This document shows, piece after piece, positions 42,508-53,905 of a stretch of 64,000 nt of DNA. The translations under genes and the position numbers were made by a program. The notes under the pieces are model-generated. The model did not search any database. It was given only the letters and a program-made list of their open reading frames with translations, and was not told the origin of the DNA. The number at the start of each line of letters is the position of its first letter. Position 1 is the first letter of the stretch. Location: NCBI RefSeq assembly GCF_014647055.1, contig NZ_BMOL01000006.1, positions 134,760-198,759 on the forward strand. Reading direction: 5' to 3'. Source of the stretch: Deinococcus aerolatus. GTDB taxonomy: Bacteria; Deinococcota; Deinococci; Deinococcales; Deinococcaceae.

Positions 42508-44025
42508 TTGACGGCGGTGCCGGCCGTCGCCTTCCGGAGCGTCACCAAGGCCTTCGGCCCGGTGGAGGTTCTGCACGGCGTGACCTTTGACATCGGGTCC
42601 GGTGAAATCCACGCCCTGATCGGCGAGAACGGCGCAGGCAAGAGCACGCTGATGAAGATCCTGGGCGGCTATCAGCCCCAGAGTTCCGGCGAGATCGTGC
42701 TGGACGGTCAGCCTGTCACCTTCCGCAGCAGCCGCGAGGCCGAGGCGCAGGGCGTGGTCCTGATCCACCAGGAATTCAACCTGGCCGATGACCTGAGCGT
42801 GGCGCAGAACGTCTTTCTGGGCCGGGAACTGGGGGGCGCCCTGCTGGACGACACCGGAATGAATCGGCAGGCGCAGGCCGCCCTGGCACGGCTGGACGTG
42901 CAGCTGGATCCACGGATGCGCGTGCGTGACCTGAGCGTGCCGCAAAAGCAGCTGGTCGAGATTGCCAAGGCGCTGTCCAGAAACGCCCGTGTGCTGGTGA
43001 TGGACGAGCCGACGGCCACGCTGACCCGCCGCGAAACCGACGTGCTGTTCGCCCTGATCCGCCGCCTGCGCGACGACGGCGTGACGGTGCTGTACATCAG
43101 CCACAAACTTGATGAGGTGCAGGCGCTGGCCGACGCGGTGACGGTGCTGCGGGACGGCGCCGTGGTGTTCAGCGGCCCGGCAGCCGGCAGGACGCCGCAT
43201 GATCTGGCCAACCTGATGGTGGGCCGGGAACTGGAAGAGATGTTCCCGGACAAGGGGCGGCCCACCAGAACCGAGGCGCTGCATGTTGGGGGGCTGGACG
43301 TTCCCGGCTGGGCACACGACATCACGTTTACCTTGCAGGCGGGCGAGGTGCTGGGCTTTGCCGGACTGGTGGGTGCGGGGCGCACCGAACTGTTCGAGGG
43401 CCTGCTGGGGCTGCGCCGCCACACGGTCCGGCAGGTGCGCGTGGCGGGCCGCCCCACCCGCATCGACAGCCCGGGCAGGGCGGCCCGCGCGGGCGTCGTG
43501 TACCTCAGCGAGGACCGCAAGGGCAAGGGCCTGCTGGTAAACGCCCTGCTGCGGCCCAACCTCACGCTGATGACGCTGCAGCAGTACGCACGGCCCCTGC
43601 TGGACATCCGCGCGGAGACGCGGGCGCTGGAACGGGCGGTGACCACCTACGGCGTCCGCACCGGGCGGCTGGACGTGCCAGCCAGCGCCCTTTCGGGCGG
43701 CAACCAGCAGAAGCTGGCGCTGGCCCGCATTCTGGAGGTGGACCCCGATGTGATTGTGCTGGATGAGCCGACGCGCGGCGTGGACGTGGGCGCCAAGCGC
43801 GAGATCTACCTGCTGATTCAGGCGCTGGCACAGGCCGGCAAGGGCGTCATCGTGATCTCGAGCGAGCTGACCGAGCTGCTGGGCCTGTGCCAGCGCCTGC
43901 TGGTGGTGCGCGAGGGCCGCGTCGCGGGGGACCTGAGCGGCGATGAGCTGACCGAGCAGGAAGTGATTCAGTACGCCACCGGTTTGAAAGCCCGCGCGCC
44001 CGCCCTGGAGGCTGCCCCCAGATGA
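42508..44025 (+). CDS. Sugar ABC transporter ATP-binding protein (two nucleotide-binding domains)
   Basis: About 505 residues in the RbsA/XylG layout. Domain 1 has Walker [13 protein letters not shown], signature LSVPQKQ and Walker [11 protein letters not shown]. Domain 2 has the degenerate Walker [10 protein letters not shown] typical of the family, signature [15 protein letters not shown] and Walker [12 protein letters not shown]. It powers a CUT2-type pentose or related sugar importer. The start is uncertain: TTG 42508 is used, with GTG 42487 and GTG 42517 also in frame. It ends in an ATGA overlap with the permease. Confidence 0.9.
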   Translation: MTAVPAVAFRSVTKAFGPVEVLHGVTFDIGSGEIHALIGENGAGKSTLMKILGGYQPQSSGEIVLDGQPVTFRSSREAEAQGVVLIHQEFNLADDLSVAQNVFLGRELGGALLDDTGMNRQAQAALARLDVQLDPRMRVRDLSVPQKQLVEIAKALSRNARVLVMDEPTATLTRRETDVLFALIRRLRDDGVTVLYISHKLDEVQALADAVTVLRDGAVVFSGPAAGRTPHDLANLMVGRELEEMFPDKGRPTRTEALHVGGLDVPGWAHDITFTLQAGEVLGFAGLVGAGRTELFEGLLGLRRHTVRQVRVAGRPTRIDSPGRAARAGVVYLSEDRKGKGLLVNALLRPNLTLMTLQQYARPLLDIRAETRALERAVTTYGVRTGRLDVPASALSGGNQQKLALARILEVDPDVIVLDEPTRGVDVGAKREIYLLIQALAQAGKGVIVISSELTELLGLCQRLLVVREGRVAGDLSGDELTEQEVIQYATGLKARAPALEAAPR

Positions 44026-45023
44026 CCGAACCTTCTGCCCGGACCGTCAACCCCACTGCCCGCCCGCCGCTGCTGTCGCGGCTGGGCAGCCTGGGCCCGC
44101 TGCTGGGCCTGCTGGCGCTGATGATCGTGGCCACGGCCCTGAACAGCGACTTTCTGACCGTCTCCAACCTGTCGAACGTGCTGACCCGCGCCTCGTTTAT
44201 CGGCATCATCGCGGTGGGCGCGACGTTCGTGATCATCTCGGGCGGGATCGACCTGTCGGTGGGTTCAATGGCCGCCCTGATCGCCGGTTCGATGATCCTG
44301 ATCATGAATGCGCTGGGCGGGACCGGCGGCGGCGCGGGCGTGATCGCGGTGGGGATGCTGTGCGCGCTGGCCATCGGGGCCGGGGCCGGGCTGCTGCACG
44401 GCACGTTTATCGCGCGGGGCCGCATCGAGCCGTTCATCGTCACGCTGGGAACGCTGGGCATCTACCGCGCCGTCCTCACCTACCTGTCGGAAGGCGGCAG
44501 CATCTCGCTGAACAACACCCTGAGCGACGCCTACAGTCCGGTGTACTACGGCAAGCTGCTGGGCGTGCCGGTGCCGATCGTGATCTTCGCGGTGGTGGCG
44601 CTGCTCGGCGGGCTGATCCTGAACCGCACCCGTTACGGGCGCTACGTGCAGGCCATCGGCAGCAACGAGCAGGTGGCAAGGTACGCCGCCGTGGACGTTA
44701 ACCGCGTCAAGGTCATCACCTACATGATCCAGGGCATCTGCGTGGCGCTGGCCACCCTGCTGTACGTGCCGCGACTGGGCAGCGCCAGCCCCAGCACCGG
44801 CATCTTGTGGGAGCTGGAAGCGATTGCGGCGGTGATCATCGGCGGCACGGCGCTCAAGGGGGGTTCCGGACGTATCTGGGGCACCGTGGTAGGGGCCATG
44901 CTGCTGCTGAGCATCGAGAACGTGCTGAACCTGACCTCGGTCATCAGCGTGTACCTGAACGCTGCCGTGCAGGGCGTCGTGATTATCGTGGTGGCCTTCT
45001 TGCAACGCGGCAAGCGGTCATGA
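44022..45023 (+). CDS. Sugar ABC transporter permease (RbsC/XylH type)
   Basis: A 333-residue membrane protein with eight or more helices. The family blocks are [54 protein letters not shown] and [29 protein letters not shown]. It forms the membrane channel of the CUT2 importer. The ATG overlaps the ATPase stop as ATGA. Confidence 0.92.
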   Translation: MTEPSARTVNPTARPPLLSRLGSLGPLLGLLALMIVATALNSDFLTVSNLSNVLTRASFIGIIAVGATFVIISGGIDLSVGSMAALIAGSMILIMNALGGTGGGAGVIAVGMLCALAIGAGAGLLHGTFIARGRIEPFIVTLGTLGIYRAVLTYLSEGGSISLNNTLSDAYSPVYYGKLLGVPVPIVIFAVVALLGGLILNRTRYGRYVQAIGSNEQVARYAAVDVNRVKVITYMIQGICVALATLLYVPRLGSASPSTGILWELEAIAAVIIGGTALKGGSGRIWGTVVGAMLLLSIENVLNLTSVISVYLNAAVQGVVIIVVAFLQRGKRS

Positions 45024-45172
45024 ACGGGCCTGCGCCCCTCCGGGCCGCCTTCAGCCGCCCTGATCTCCTCTGTCCACGCCCCACCGGGCCGCCCACCGGG
45101 CCCGCCCGCATTCTGACCGCGCCGCGTTCCGTCGTTCGCCCCACCCGGCACCCGCCTTCCAAGGAGTCCACC

Positions 45173-46126
45173 ATGTCCCAGACCATGAAAACACTCGCGG
45201 TTCTCTCGCTCTCGCTGCTGGCGTCCGCCGCGCTGGCCCAGACCAAACAGGTGATGGGAGTCTCGATTCCCTCGGCGGACCACGGCTGGACGGGCGGCGT
45301 GGTGTACTGGGCCAACGAAACCAAAAAAGAGCTGGAAAAGATGTATCCGGGCCTGACCGTGATCGTGAAGACCGCCAAGGACGCCAACGAGCAGGCCAAC
45401 CAGATTCAGGACATGTTGACGGTCAACAAGATCAACGCGCTGGTGATCCTGCCGCAGGAGAGTGCGCCGCTGACCCGCCCCGTGGCCAACCTCAAGAACA
45501 AGGGCGTGTTCACAGTGGTGGTGGACCGCGCCCTGACCGATCCCAAGGCCCAGGATGCCTACGTAGCCGGAGACAATCCGGGCCTGGGCCGGGTCAGCGG
45601 TGAGTACGTGGGCAAGACGCTGGGCGGCAAGGGCAACGTGGTGGTGCTGCGCGGTATTGCCACGGTGATCGACAACCAGCGCGTGGACGCTTTCGAGAAG
45701 GTCATGAAGGACAAGTACCCGGGCATCAAGATTCTGGACAAGCAGTACGCCAACTGGAACCGCGACGACGGCTTCAAGGTCATGCAGGACTACCTGACCC
45801 GTTTTCCCAAGATCGACGCCGTGTGGGCGCAGGACGATGACATCGCCGTGGGGGTGCTGAAGGCCATCGAACAGGCCGGGCGCAAGGACATCAAGTTCGT
45901 GCTGGGCGGCGCGGGCATGAAGGAAATGATCAAGAAGGTGCAGGACGGCGACCCGCTGATCACCGCCGACGTGACGTACCCCCCCAACATGATCCGCGAC
46001 GCCATGTTGCTGACGGCCAAATCCCGTATGACGGGGGCTGCCATGCCCAAGACCACCATCATCCCCAGCGTGCTGGTGACCAAGGCCAACGCCGCCAAGT
46101 ATTACTTCCCGAATTCACCGTTCTAG
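45173..46126 (+). CDS. Sugar ABC transporter substrate-binding protein
   Basis: A 317-residue secreted protein of the RbsB/XylF type. The signal peptide is [22 protein letters not shown]. The mature protein begins [20 protein letters not shown], with [11 protein letters not shown] and [22 protein letters not shown] later. ATG 45173 has AAGGAG 6 bases upstream and starts the signal peptide. An in-frame ATG at 45020 overlaps the permease stop and would add 51 residues before the signal. The ligand is probably a pentose or pentose-containing sugar, judging from xylA and xylB. Confidence 0.92.
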   Translation: MSQTMKTLAVLSLSLLASAALAQTKQVMGVSIPSADHGWTGGVVYWANETKKELEKMYPGLTVIVKTAKDANEQANQIQDMLTVNKINALVILPQESAPLTRPVANLKNKGVFTVVVDRALTDPKAQDAYVAGDNPGLGRVSGEYVGKTLGGKGNVVVLRGIATVIDNQRVDAFEKVMKDKYPGIKILDKQYANWNRDDGFKVMQDYLTRFPKIDAVWAQDDDIAVGVLKAIEQAGRKDIKFVLGGAGMKEMIKKVQDGDPLITADVTYPPNMIRDAMLLTAKSRMTGAAMPKTTIIPSVLVTKANAAKYYFPNSPF

Positions 46127-46246
46127 CTTCAGCCCGCTGACCTCACCCTGCCCAGCGCTGGGGCCGGGCCGCCGACGGCTTCCCTGCCCCCGCTCTCTCA
46201 TCTCACGCCGCATGACCCCATGGTGGCCCGGAGGCACCCCAGACCC

Positions 46247-47254
46247 ATGCCCAGACCTGTCACGTTATTCACCGGCCAGTGGGCCGATCTGCCGCTGGCC
46301 GAACTCGCGCCGCTGGCCCGCACGATGGGCTTCGACGGCCTGGAACTGGCCTGCTGGGGCGATCACTTCGATGTGCAGCGGGCGCTGAAAGAGGACGGTT
46401 ACGCCGACAGCGTCCGCGAACTGCTCGCAAGACATGACCTTGGGCTTCACGCCATCGGCAACCACCTGGTGGGTCAGGCCGTGTGTGATCCCATCGACGA
46501 GCGGCACAAAGCCATCCTTCCCGCCCACGTCTGGGGCGACGGCGATCCCGAGGGCGTGCGCGGGCGAGCGGCGCAGGAGATCATCGACACCGGCAGGGCC
46601 GCCCGCAAGCTCGGGGTGGATGTCGTGACCGGCTTTACCGGGTCCAGCATCTGGCACAGCCTCTACGCCTTCCCGCCCACCGATCAGGCGTACTGGGAGC
46701 GCGGCTACGCGGACTTTGCCCGGCGCTTCACCCCCATCCTGGACGCCTTCGCGGAGGTGGACGTGAACTTCGCGCTGGAGGTCCATCCCACCGAGATCGC
46801 TTTCGACACGGCCAGCGCCGCCCGCGCGCTGGAGGCGCTGGGCCACCATCCGCGCTTCGGCTTCAACTATGACCCCAGCCACCTGGCGTACCAGGGCGTG
46901 GACTATGTGGGCTTTATTCGCCGCTTCCCAAAGCGCATCTTCCACGTCCACATCAAGGACGTGTGGTGGGGCCACGGCAGCGGCGAGGTGGGCGTGTTCG
47001 GCGGCCACACCACCTTCGGCGACGGCCGGCGCTTCTGGGATTTCCGCTCGGTGGGGCGCGGCGACGTGCGGTTCGAGGAGATCATCGTGGCGCTGCACGA
47101 CGTCGGCTACGCCGGGCCCCTCAGCATCGAGTGGGAGGACGCCCGCATGGACCGGGTGGCCGGCGCCACCGAGAGCGCGGCGTACACGCGCCGCCTGGAC
47201 TTCCCGCCGTCGGACGTGGTGTTCGACGACGCCTTTGCCAGGGAGGAGACGTGA
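46247..47254 (+). CDS. Sugar isomerase/epimerase-like TIM-barrel protein
   Basis: About 335 residues of the xylose-isomerase-like TIM barrel (AP_endonuc_2) family. Likely metal ligands are a Glu in [10 protein letters not shown], a Asp/His in NYDPSHL, His in [10 protein letters not shown] and Glu in LSIEWED. Relatives are sugar epimerases, isomerases and inosose dehydratases. It is coupled by GTGA to a Gfo/Idh/MocA dehydrogenase, a common pairing for oxidised-sugar pathways. ATG 46247 is preferred; 46220 is a possible alternative. Confidence 0.82.
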   Translation: MPRPVTLFTGQWADLPLAELAPLARTMGFDGLELACWGDHFDVQRALKEDGYADSVRELLARHDLGLHAIGNHLVGQAVCDPIDERHKAILPAHVWGDGDPEGVRGRAAQEIIDTGRAARKLGVDVVTGFTGSSIWHSLYAFPPTDQAYWERGYADFARRFTPILDAFAEVDVNFALEVHPTEIAFDTASAARALEALGHHPRFGFNYDPSHLAYQGVDYVGFIRRFPKRIFHVHIKDVWWGHGSGEVGVFGGHTTFGDGRRFWDFRSVGRGDVRFEEIIVALHDVGYAGPLSIEWEDARMDRVAGATESAAYTRRLDFPPSDVVFDDAFAREET

Positions 47255-48399
47255 GCGCCCATCAGCGCCCCATCCGGCTGGCCATGGTGGGCGGCGGGCA
47301 GGACGCCTTTATCGGGGCGGTTCACCGGCACGCGGCGGCGCTGGACGGACGCTACGTGCTGGTGGCCGGGGCGCTGTCCAGCACGCCTGAGCGCTCCAGG
47401 GCGTCGGGGGCGGCACTGGGCCTGCCGCCGGAGCGCAGCTACGGCACGTGGCAGGAGCTGCTGGCCGGTGAACGGCAGCGGGAGGATGGGGCGGAGATCA
47501 TCAGCGTCGTCACGCCCAACCATCTGCATTTCCCGGTGGCGCTGGCGGCCGTTCAGGCCGGATTTCACGTGATCTGCGACAAGCCACTGGTGCCCACGCT
47601 GAAGGAGGCCCAGGAACTAGAAGCAGCGGTGAGGCAGGCTGGAACCGCCTTTGCCGTCACCTACAACTACTCCGGCTACCCGATGATCCGACAGGCCCGC
47701 GAGATGGTGCGGCAGGGCCGGCTGGGCGACGTCCGCAAGGTGATTGTGGAGTACCACCAGGGCTGGCTCGCCACCCGGCAAACCGGCAAGCAGGCCGAGT
47801 GGCGCACCGATCCGGCCCGCAACGGCCCCGCCGGGGCGCTGGGCGACATCGGCACCCACGCCGAGCAACTGGCGACGTTCGTGAGCGGACTGGCGCTGGA
47901 GGAGGTGGCCGCCGAGCTGACCGCCTTCGTGCCGGGCCGCCCCCTGGACGACGACGCCAGCATGCTGCTGCGTTTTGAAGGTGGTGCCAGGGGTGTGCTG
48001 ACCGTCTCACAGATCGAGATTGGCCGCGAGAATGACCTGCGCCTGTCGGTGTTTGGCAGCGCGGGCAGCCTGAGCTGGCGGCAGGAAGACCCCAACCATC
48101 TCGTCTACGATCAGCTGGACGCCCCCCGGCAGATCCTGACGCGCGGTGGGCCAGGGACAGGCGAGGCGGCCGGCGCCATGACCCGCCTGCCGGCGGGCCA
48201 CCCGGAAGCATTTATCGAGGCGTTCGCCAACATCTACCGCGCCGTGGCCGACGACCTGGCGGCGCGGGACCGGGGAGAGAACATCACACCCGACTACCCC
48301 ACCGTCAGAGACGGCGTGCAGGGAGTGGCGTTCATGACGCGGGTGCTGGAAAGCGCGGCGGGGGGCGGCGTCTGGGTCAGCTTCAAGGGCCGGGCCTGA
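47251..48399 (+). CDS. Gfo/Idh/MocA-family sugar dehydrogenase
   Basis: A 382-residue NAD(P)-dependent oxidoreductase. The cofactor loop is [13 protein letters not shown] and the substrate-binding motif is [25 protein letters not shown] carries the usual catalytic Asp and His. Members oxidise a hydroxyl of sugars, inositols or glycosides to a ketone. The GTG start overlaps the stop of the TIM-barrel gene as GTGA and has GGAGGA upstream. The substrate is not known. Confidence 0.9.
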   Translation: MSAHQRPIRLAMVGGGQDAFIGAVHRHAAALDGRYVLVAGALSSTPERSRASGAALGLPPERSYGTWQELLAGERQREDGAEIISVVTPNHLHFPVALAAVQAGFHVICDKPLVPTLKEAQELEAAVRQAGTAFAVTYNYSGYPMIRQAREMVRQGRLGDVRKVIVEYHQGWLATRQTGKQAEWRTDPARNGPAGALGDIGTHAEQLATFVSGLALEEVAAELTAFVPGRPLDDDASMLLRFEGGARGVLTVSQIEIGRENDLRLSVFGSAGSLSWRQEDPNHLVYDQLDAPRQILTRGGPGTGEAAGAMTRLPAGHPEAFIEAFANIYRAVADDLAARDRGENITPDYPTVRDGVQGVAFMTRVLESAAGGGVWVSFKGRA

Positions 48400-48400
48400 C

Positions 48401-49447
48401 GTGAGACCGCCGGACACCGGGCGCGTCAGTATCCGGGAGGTGGCCGCCGCGTCGGGCGTCAGCACCGCCACGGTGTCCAAGGTCCTGTCCGGCCGCGCCG
48501 AGTATCCAGTGCGGGCCGAGACGGCCCAGCGGGTCAGAAAGGTGGCACTGGAGCTGGGTTACGTGCCGGACGTGGCCGCCCGCAACCTGCGAACGCGCCA
48601 GACCGGTCAGCTGGGCGTGGTGCTGGAGGCCGTGGGCTCGTCGGAACCCGACAGCCTGCTGGGCGGTCCGGTGGCGGGCCGGGCGGTCTCGCGCACCTTC
48701 GACGGCGCGATCATGGCTGGCCTCAGCGGCGCGGCGCGGGAACTGGGCGTGCCGGCCCTGGTGGTGTATCCCGGCAGCGCGGGGCTGGCACACCCGTATC
48801 TGGACGGGCGGGTGGACGGCCTGCTGGTCAGCTGCGACCCGCTGCGCGGCCACGACCTGCTGCACCGTCTGATGGGGGCGGCGCTGCCGGTGGTGGCGTT
48901 GTGGAGCGCACGGGTCCCCCCCGGTATGGGCGCGGCCGACGCCGATCACGCCGGCGGCGCGGCCCTGGCTGTGGGTCACCTGCTGGACCTGGGCCACACC
49001 CACATTGCCTTTTACGGCGGCGGGCAGGCCAGCGGCGTCGAGCACTTCCAGCGCCGGGAACAGGGTTACCAGGAAGCGATGATTGCTGCCGGTCTTCCAC
49101 CGGTGGCCGCCGTGCACGACGGTGACCTGCTGGTGCAGGCGGTCAGGCAGGGCCAGATCAGCGCGGTGTTTGCCGAAACCGACCTGGGCGCGGCGGCCGC
49201 GTTCCAGGCCCTGAACCGGGCCGGGCTGCGGGTGCCGCAGGACGTGTCTCTGATGGGCTTCGACGACATCCAGGGCGCGGAATTCATCGCGGGCGGCCTG
49301 AGCACGGTGTACCATCCGGCAGCCGAGATGGCCGCCGAGGGCGTGCGGCTGCTGCTGGCCCAGCTGGCCGGACACGCCCCACGACAGGTGCAGTTGCCCA
49401 CCCACTTGGTGCTGCGCCACAGCACCCAGACCTATCCTGGCCGCTAG
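48401..49447 (+). CDS. LacI-family transcriptional regulator
   Basis: A 348-residue regulator. The N-terminal HTH and hinge read [23 protein letters not shown] and later [21 protein letters not shown] periplasmic-binding-like effector domain follows, with [25 protein letters not shown] near the end. The GTG is one base after the dehydrogenase stop. It probably represses the transporter and xylAB genes through the two GAAATCGATTTC palindromes and is released by a sugar (inference). Confidence 0.92.
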   Translation: MRPPDTGRVSIREVAAASGVSTATVSKVLSGRAEYPVRAETAQRVRKVALELGYVPDVAARNLRTRQTGQLGVVLEAVGSSEPDSLLGGPVAGRAVSRTFDGAIMAGLSGAARELGVPALVVYPGSAGLAHPYLDGRVDGLLVSCDPLRGHDLLHRLMGAALPVVALWSARVPPGMGAADADHAGGAALAVGHLLDLGHTHIAFYGGGQASGVEHFQRREQGYQEAMIAAGLPPVAAVHDGDLLVQAVRQGQISAVFAETDLGAAAAFQALNRAGLRVPQDVSLMGFDDIQGAEFIAGGLSTVYHPAAEMAAEGVRLLLAQLAGHAPRQVQLPTHLVLRHSTQTYPGR

Positions 49448-49543
49448 CGGCCGCCGCCCACTCCATTGACCGCCCACATCCATACCGCCCAGTCCCGCGG
49501 GTCAGGCGCAGACACCCCGCGTGGCCCGGGCCGTTCCGCCTAC

Positions 49544-49555
49544 GAAATCGATTTC
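49544..49555. promoter_or_regulatory. LacI-type operator before xylA
   Basis: The palindrome GAAATCGATTTC, identical to the one at 42325-42336, ends 20 bases before the xylA ATG, close enough to cover the transcription start. A CAGGAG ribosome binding site follows it. Confidence 0.72.
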
Positions 49556-49575
49556 CTCATGCCCCAGGAGCAGCC

Positions 49576-50742
49576 ATGACGCCACTCAACCCCACCCCCG
49601 CAGACCGTTTCACCTTTGGCCTCTGGACCGTCGGCAACGTCGGACGCGACCCCTTCGGGGAACCCACCCGCCAGCCGATCAGTGCGCCCTATATCGTGCG
49701 CAAGCTGGCCGAACTGGGCGCGTCGGGTATCAACCTGCATGACAACGATCTGGTGCCGCTCGGCGCCACCGCCGCCGAGCGCGACACCATCGTTTCGGAC
49801 CTGCAAGCTGCCCTGGCTGAAACCGGGCTGAAGGTGCCGATGGCCACCACGAACCTGTTCGGCGATCCAGCCTTCAAGGACGGGGCCTTTACCAGCGCTG
49901 ACCGCCGCGTGCGGGCCTACGCGCTGCAAAAAACCATGCGCTCGATGGACCTGGGGGCCGAACTGGGCGCGCAGACCTACGTGTTCTGGGGGGGCCGGGA
50001 GGGCACCGAGGTGGACGCGGGCGGCAAGCTGATGGACGCGCTGGCGTGGTTCCGCGAGAGCCTCAACTTCCTGGCCGACTACTCTGAGGCACAGGGCTAC
50101 GGCTACCGCTTCGCGCTGGAACCCAAGCCCAACGAGCCGCGCGCCGACATCTTCCTGCCCACGGTGGGCAGCGCCCTGGGCTTTATTCCCACGCTGGATA
50201 AGCCCGACCTGTTCGGCGTCAACCCGGAATTCGCGCACGAGACGATGGCGGGCCTCAGCTTTCCGCACGCCCTGGCCCAGGCGCTGGACGCAGGCAAGCT
50301 GTTTCACGTCGACCTGAACGATCAGAAGATGGGCCGCTTTGATCAGGACCTGCGCTTTGGTGCGGAGAACATCAAGAGCGCGTTTTTCACGGTGATGCTG
50401 CTGGAGGAGGGCGGCTACACCGGGCCGCTGCACTTCGATGCCCACGCCCTGCGCACCGAGGACGAGGCGGGCGTGTGGGCCTTTGCGCGCGGCTGCATGC
50501 GGACCTATCTGATCCTGAAAGACAAGGTGGCGCAGTTCCGCGCCGACGCCGAGATCACGGCGGCGCTGGAAGCCTACCGCGTCGAGGACACGGAGCTGGC
50601 CGCCCTGAGCCGCTTCTCGCCCGAGAATGCCGAGGCGCTCAAGAACCGTGAATTTGACCGCGAGGCGCTGGGCCGCCGCGGGCCGGGCCTCGAGGCGCTG
50701 GACCAGATGCTGATCGAACTGCTGATGGGCGTGCGGGCATGA
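49576..50742 (+). CDS. xylA: Xylose isomerase
   Basis: A 388-residue class I (shorter, actinobacterial-type) xylose isomerase. Catalytic His55 and Asp58 are in NLHDND. Metal ligands Glu182 and Lys184 lie in [12 protein letters not shown], and Glu218 with His221 in [12 protein letters not shown]. Asp residues follow in [19 protein letters not shown] and [11 protein letters not shown]. In the last block the usual Tyr-Lys is Ala-His. It converts D-xylose to D-xylulose (and glucose to fructose). CAGGAG lies 6 bases before the ATG. Confidence 0.97.
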   Translation: MTPLNPTPADRFTFGLWTVGNVGRDPFGEPTRQPISAPYIVRKLAELGASGINLHDNDLVPLGATAAERDTIVSDLQAALAETGLKVPMATTNLFGDPAFKDGAFTSADRRVRAYALQKTMRSMDLGAELGAQTYVFWGGREGTEVDAGGKLMDALAWFRESLNFLADYSEAQGYGYRFALEPKPNEPRADIFLPTVGSALGFIPTLDKPDLFGVNPEFAHETMAGLSFPHALAQALDAGKLFHVDLNDQKMGRFDQDLRFGAENIKSAFFTVMLLEEGGYTGPLHFDAHALRTEDEAGVWAFARGCMRTYLILKDKVAQFRADAEITAALEAYRVEDTELAALSRFSPENAEALKNREFDREALGRRGPGLEALDQMLIELLMGVRA

Positions 50743-52205
50743 ACAAGCCAGTTACCCTGGGCCTGGACCTCGGCACCAGCGGCGTCAAGGTGGTGGCGCT
50801 GGACGCGGGCGGGCAGGTGGTCGCCAGCGCCGCGCGCACCTACCCGCTGCTGACCCCACAGCCCGGCTGGACCGAGCAGCGCCCGCAGGACTGGGCGGCC
50901 GCCAGTCTGGACGCGCTGGCCAGCGTGGCCGACACCCTCAGGGCAGGCGGCTGGACCCCCCTGGCTCTGGGTCTCAGCGGGCAGATGCACGGCGCAGTGT
51001 TTCTGGACGCGTCCGGCGACGTGATCCGCCCCGCCCCCCTGTGGAATGACCAGCGCACCGGAGCGGCGGTGGACGAGATCGAGGGCAGCATTCCCCGTGG
51101 GGAACTGATCGCCCGCACCGGCAACCGCGCGGTGACCGGGTTTCAGTTGCCCAAGCTGCTGTGGCTGCGCGCAGCAGAGCCGCAGAACTTCGCCCGCCTT
51201 CACAAGGTGCTGCTGCCCAAGGACTACCTGGGCCACGTGCTGACCGGTCAGTTCTTCACCGAACCGTCCGACGCCTCCGGCACCGGGGCCCTGAATCTGG
51301 CGGCCAGGACCTGGGATATGGACGTGTTGGGTGCCCTGTCGCTGAACGTCAATCTGTTCCCCGAGGTGGTGGAGTCCTGGGCGGTGGTGGGCCGGCTTCT
51401 GCCTGAGGTGGCGGCGCAGACAGGACTCCCGGCTGACCTCAAGGTCGTGGCGGGCGGCGGCGACAACGCAGCTGCGGGCATCGGGCTGGGGCTGGGCGCG
51501 CACCGGCCCGGCGTGGGCAGCGTCAGCCTGGGCACCAGCGGCGTGCTGTTCGCCCCGCTGGACACGCCCACCCCCGACCCGCTGGGCCGGGTCCATCTGT
51601 TTGCCCACGCCGACGGCGGCTACCACCTGCTGGGCGTCACGCTGGCCTGCGCCGGGGCGCTGCAGTGGTTCCGCGACACCCTGGCCCCGGACGCGGACTT
51701 CGCGGCCCTGCTGGCCGAAGCAGGCACGGTGCCGGACGGCGCGGAGGGCGTCACCTTCCTGCCCTACCTGGCCGGAGAGCGCAGCCCCCTGATGAACCCC
51801 GATCTGCGCGGTTCGTGGGCCGGCCTGAGCCTGGCGCACCGCCGCCCGCATCTGATCCGCGCGTTGCTGGAAGGCACCGTCTGCGCGCTGGCCGACACCT
51901 ACCGGGTGATGCGGCCCATCTCCAGCCTGGAGACCCTGCTGGCCACGGGCGGCGGCGCCCGCAGTGGGTTGTGGCTGGGAATGGTCAGCGGCGCGCTGGA
52001 CCTGCCGGTGCAGCATATCGGTCACGCCCCGGGGGCGGCCGAGGGCGCGGCCCTGCTCGCCATGCCCGCCGCCGGGCTGTTTCCCGACCTGCAGGCGGTT
52101 ATGGACACGCTCAGGCCCCAGGGGAAGGCCGTCCCGCCGCAGCCGGTGGAACAGGCCCTGAAGCAGCATGCGCAGGCCCTGAGGGGGTTGCCAGGCACGC
52201 CGTGA
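50739..52205 (+). CDS. xylB: Xylulokinase
   Basis: A 488-residue FGGY kinase. It begins [17 protein letters not shown], with the XylB block [14 protein letters not shown], then [17 protein letters not shown] and [14 protein letters not shown]. It phosphorylates D-xylulose for entry into the pentose phosphate pathway. It overlaps xylA as ATGA and ends the sugar block. The 70 bases before the convergent cobT hold no clear terminator. Confidence 0.96.
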   Translation: MNKPVTLGLDLGTSGVKVVALDAGGQVVASAARTYPLLTPQPGWTEQRPQDWAAASLDALASVADTLRAGGWTPLALGLSGQMHGAVFLDASGDVIRPAPLWNDQRTGAAVDEIEGSIPRGELIARTGNRAVTGFQLPKLLWLRAAEPQNFARLHKVLLPKDYLGHVLTGQFFTEPSDASGTGALNLAARTWDMDVLGALSLNVNLFPEVVESWAVVGRLLPEVAAQTGLPADLKVVAGGGDNAAAGIGLGLGAHRPGVGSVSLGTSGVLFAPLDTPTPDPLGRVHLFAHADGGYHLLGVTLACAGALQWFRDTLAPDADFAALLAEAGTVPDGAEGVTFLPYLAGERSPLMNPDLRGSWAGLSLAHRRPHLIRALLEGTVCALADTYRVMRPISSLETLLATGGGARSGLWLGMVSGALDLPVQHIGHAPGAAEGAALLAMPAAGLFPDLQAVMDTLRPQGKAVPPQPVEQALKQHAQALRGLPGTP

Positions 52206-52275
52206 ACTGAGTGGGCGGTCTGAGGGACACGGCAGCAAGACAAGAGCAGGCCAGTCACCCTGTCTGCAGGCCGAC

Positions 52276-53343
52276 TCAGCCGCCCGGCACCCCGGCCTCC
52301 CCGAAGGTCCGCATTTCGCGCAGGGTGGCGGCCGCCGCCAGCAGCAGGGGCGCGGCCAGCACACCACCCGTGCCCTCGCCCAGGCGCAGCCCCAGCCGGA
52401 ACATGGGCTTCAGGTTCAGGGCAGTGAGCTGGGCCGCGTGGCCGATCTCGGCGCACTCGCCTGCCGGAAACAGGAAGTCGCGCAGGGCCGGAACCAGGGC
52501 CACGCCCACCAGCGCGGCGCTGCCCTCCACGAAGCCGTCCAGCACCACCGCCCGGCGCAGGGCGGCGGCCTGGAGCATCATGCCCAGCATGGCGGCAATT
52601 TCAAACCCGCCAAACTCGGCCAGCACCGCCAGAGGATCGGTGACAGGAGTGCGGGCCAGCGCCTCCCGCACGGCACAGAGCTTGCGGGCCAGGCCGGCGT
52701 CGTCCACGCCGGTGCCGCGTCCCGTTACCTGGGCCGGGTCCACGTTCAGGAGCCGGGCGGTCAGGGCGGCTGCGGGGGTGGTGTTGCCGATGCCCATCTC
52801 GCCGGGCACGATCAGGTCGGCGCCGTCCCTGGCGGCGCGGCGGACCAGCGCGGCACCGGCCAGGATCAGCGTTTCGGTTTCGCTGCGGGTCATGGCCGCC
52901 TCGCGGCGCAGGTCACGGGTGCCGCGCCGCACGGACGCGCGGATCAGTGCCGGATGGTCCGGCAACGCGGCGCCGACCCCCGCGTCCATCACGTACACGC
53001 GCGCGCCCACCGTCCGGGCGATGGCGTTGACAGCCGCCCCCCCCGGCCCGGCAGGCGTGTCGGCCAGGAAGTTCATCACCATCGCGGGCGTAACCTCGGG
53101 CGGGTAGGCACTGACCCCACCGGCGGCCACCCCATGGTCCCCCGCCGCCACCAGCACGGCCACGCCGCGTGGATGGGGCCTCGCGCTGGCAAAGACGCCC
53201 GCGAGCCGCACGCCCATGTTTTCAAGATCGCCCAGCGCCCCGGCGGGCTTGGTCAGCTGGGCTTGCCGCTCTCGGGCACGGGCGATGACGGCGGAGTCAG
53301 CGGGCTGGATGGACGCGATCAGCGCGGTCAGGTCAGGATGCAT
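52276..53343 (-). CDS. cobT: Nicotinate-nucleotide-dimethylbenzimidazole phosphoribosyltransferase
   Basis: A 355-residue CobT. Typical blocks are ARERQAQLTKPAGALGDLE, GDHGVAAGGVSAYPPEVT, GEMGIGNTTPAAAL, GRGTGVDDAGL and the end LRLGEGTGGVLA. It makes alpha-ribazole 5'-phosphate for the lower ligand of cobalamin. It is the last gene of the riboswitch-led unit, 49 bases after cobU. Confidence 0.96.
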   Translation of the reverse strand: MHPDLTALIASIQPADSAVIARARERQAQLTKPAGALGDLENMGVRLAGVFASARPHPRGVAVLVAAGDHGVAAGGVSAYPPEVTPAMVMNFLADTPAGPGGAAVNAIARTVGARVYVMDAGVGAALPDHPALIRASVRRGTRDLRREAAMTRSETETLILAGAALVRRAARDGADLIVPGEMGIGNTTPAAALTARLLNVDPAQVTGRGTGVDDAGLARKLCAVREALARTPVTDPLAVLAEFGGFEIAAMLGMMLQAAALRRAVVLDGFVEGSAALVGVALVPALRDFLFPAGECAEIGHAAQLTALNLKPMFRLGLRLGEGTGGVLAAPLLLAAAATLREMRTFGEAGVPGG

Positions 53344-53392
53344 GGCACTCCTTAAAGGTCACGGGTGGCTTGAACGTCACAGGGTTCAAGAG

Positions 53393-53905
53393 TCACAGGG
53401 GTTTGAGTTTCAGCGCAAGGCCGCTGACCAGCAGGTACGCCTCGTCGCTGGCCGCCGCGCCGCGCTGGTTGACCCAGCCCAGCACGTCGCGGTAGCGGCG
53501 GGCCAGCGCGTTGTCAGGCACGATGCCCAGCCCCACCTCGTTGGACACCAGCACGGTCAGACCGGGGCGGGCGTGGGCGTCGGCCAGCAGGGCGTCGGCT
53601 GCTGCCAGCATCGCCGCGTCGGACCAGTCCGCGAGCAGCATGTTGCTGACCCACAGGCTCAGGCAGTCCAGCAAAACGGTGGGCGTGGAGGCGCTGCGCA
53701 GGGCCTGAGCGGCCTCCAGGGGCTCTTCCACCGTAGGCCACCCCGCCGGACGGTCTGAGCGGTGACGCGCGACGCGCGCCTGCATCTCGTCGTCCAGGGC
53801 CTGGGCGGTGGCGAGATAGGTCACGGGCCAGCCCGGAGCGGCGGCAAGACGCTCGGCAAACGTGCTCTTGCCGCTGCGCGCGCCGCCCGTCACGTAGACG
53901 ATCAC
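53393..53905 (-). CDS. cobU: Adenosylcobinamide kinase / guanylyltransferase
   Basis: A 170-residue CobU/CobP. The P-loop is GGARSGKS at residues 7-14, followed by ARHRSDRPAGWPTVEEP, LLDCLSLWVSNML and VSNEVGLGIVPDNALARRYRD. It phosphorylates adenosylcobinamide and attaches GMP. The GTG start overlaps the cobQ stop as GTGA. Confidence 0.96.
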   Translation of the reverse strand: MIVYVTGGARSGKSTFAERLAAAPGWPVTYLATAQALDDEMQARVARHRSDRPAGWPTVEEPLEAAQALRSASTPTVLLDCLSLWVSNMLLADWSDAAMLAAADALLADAHARPGLTVLVSNEVGLGIVPDNALARRYRDVLGWVNQRGAAASDEAYLLVSGLALKLKPL

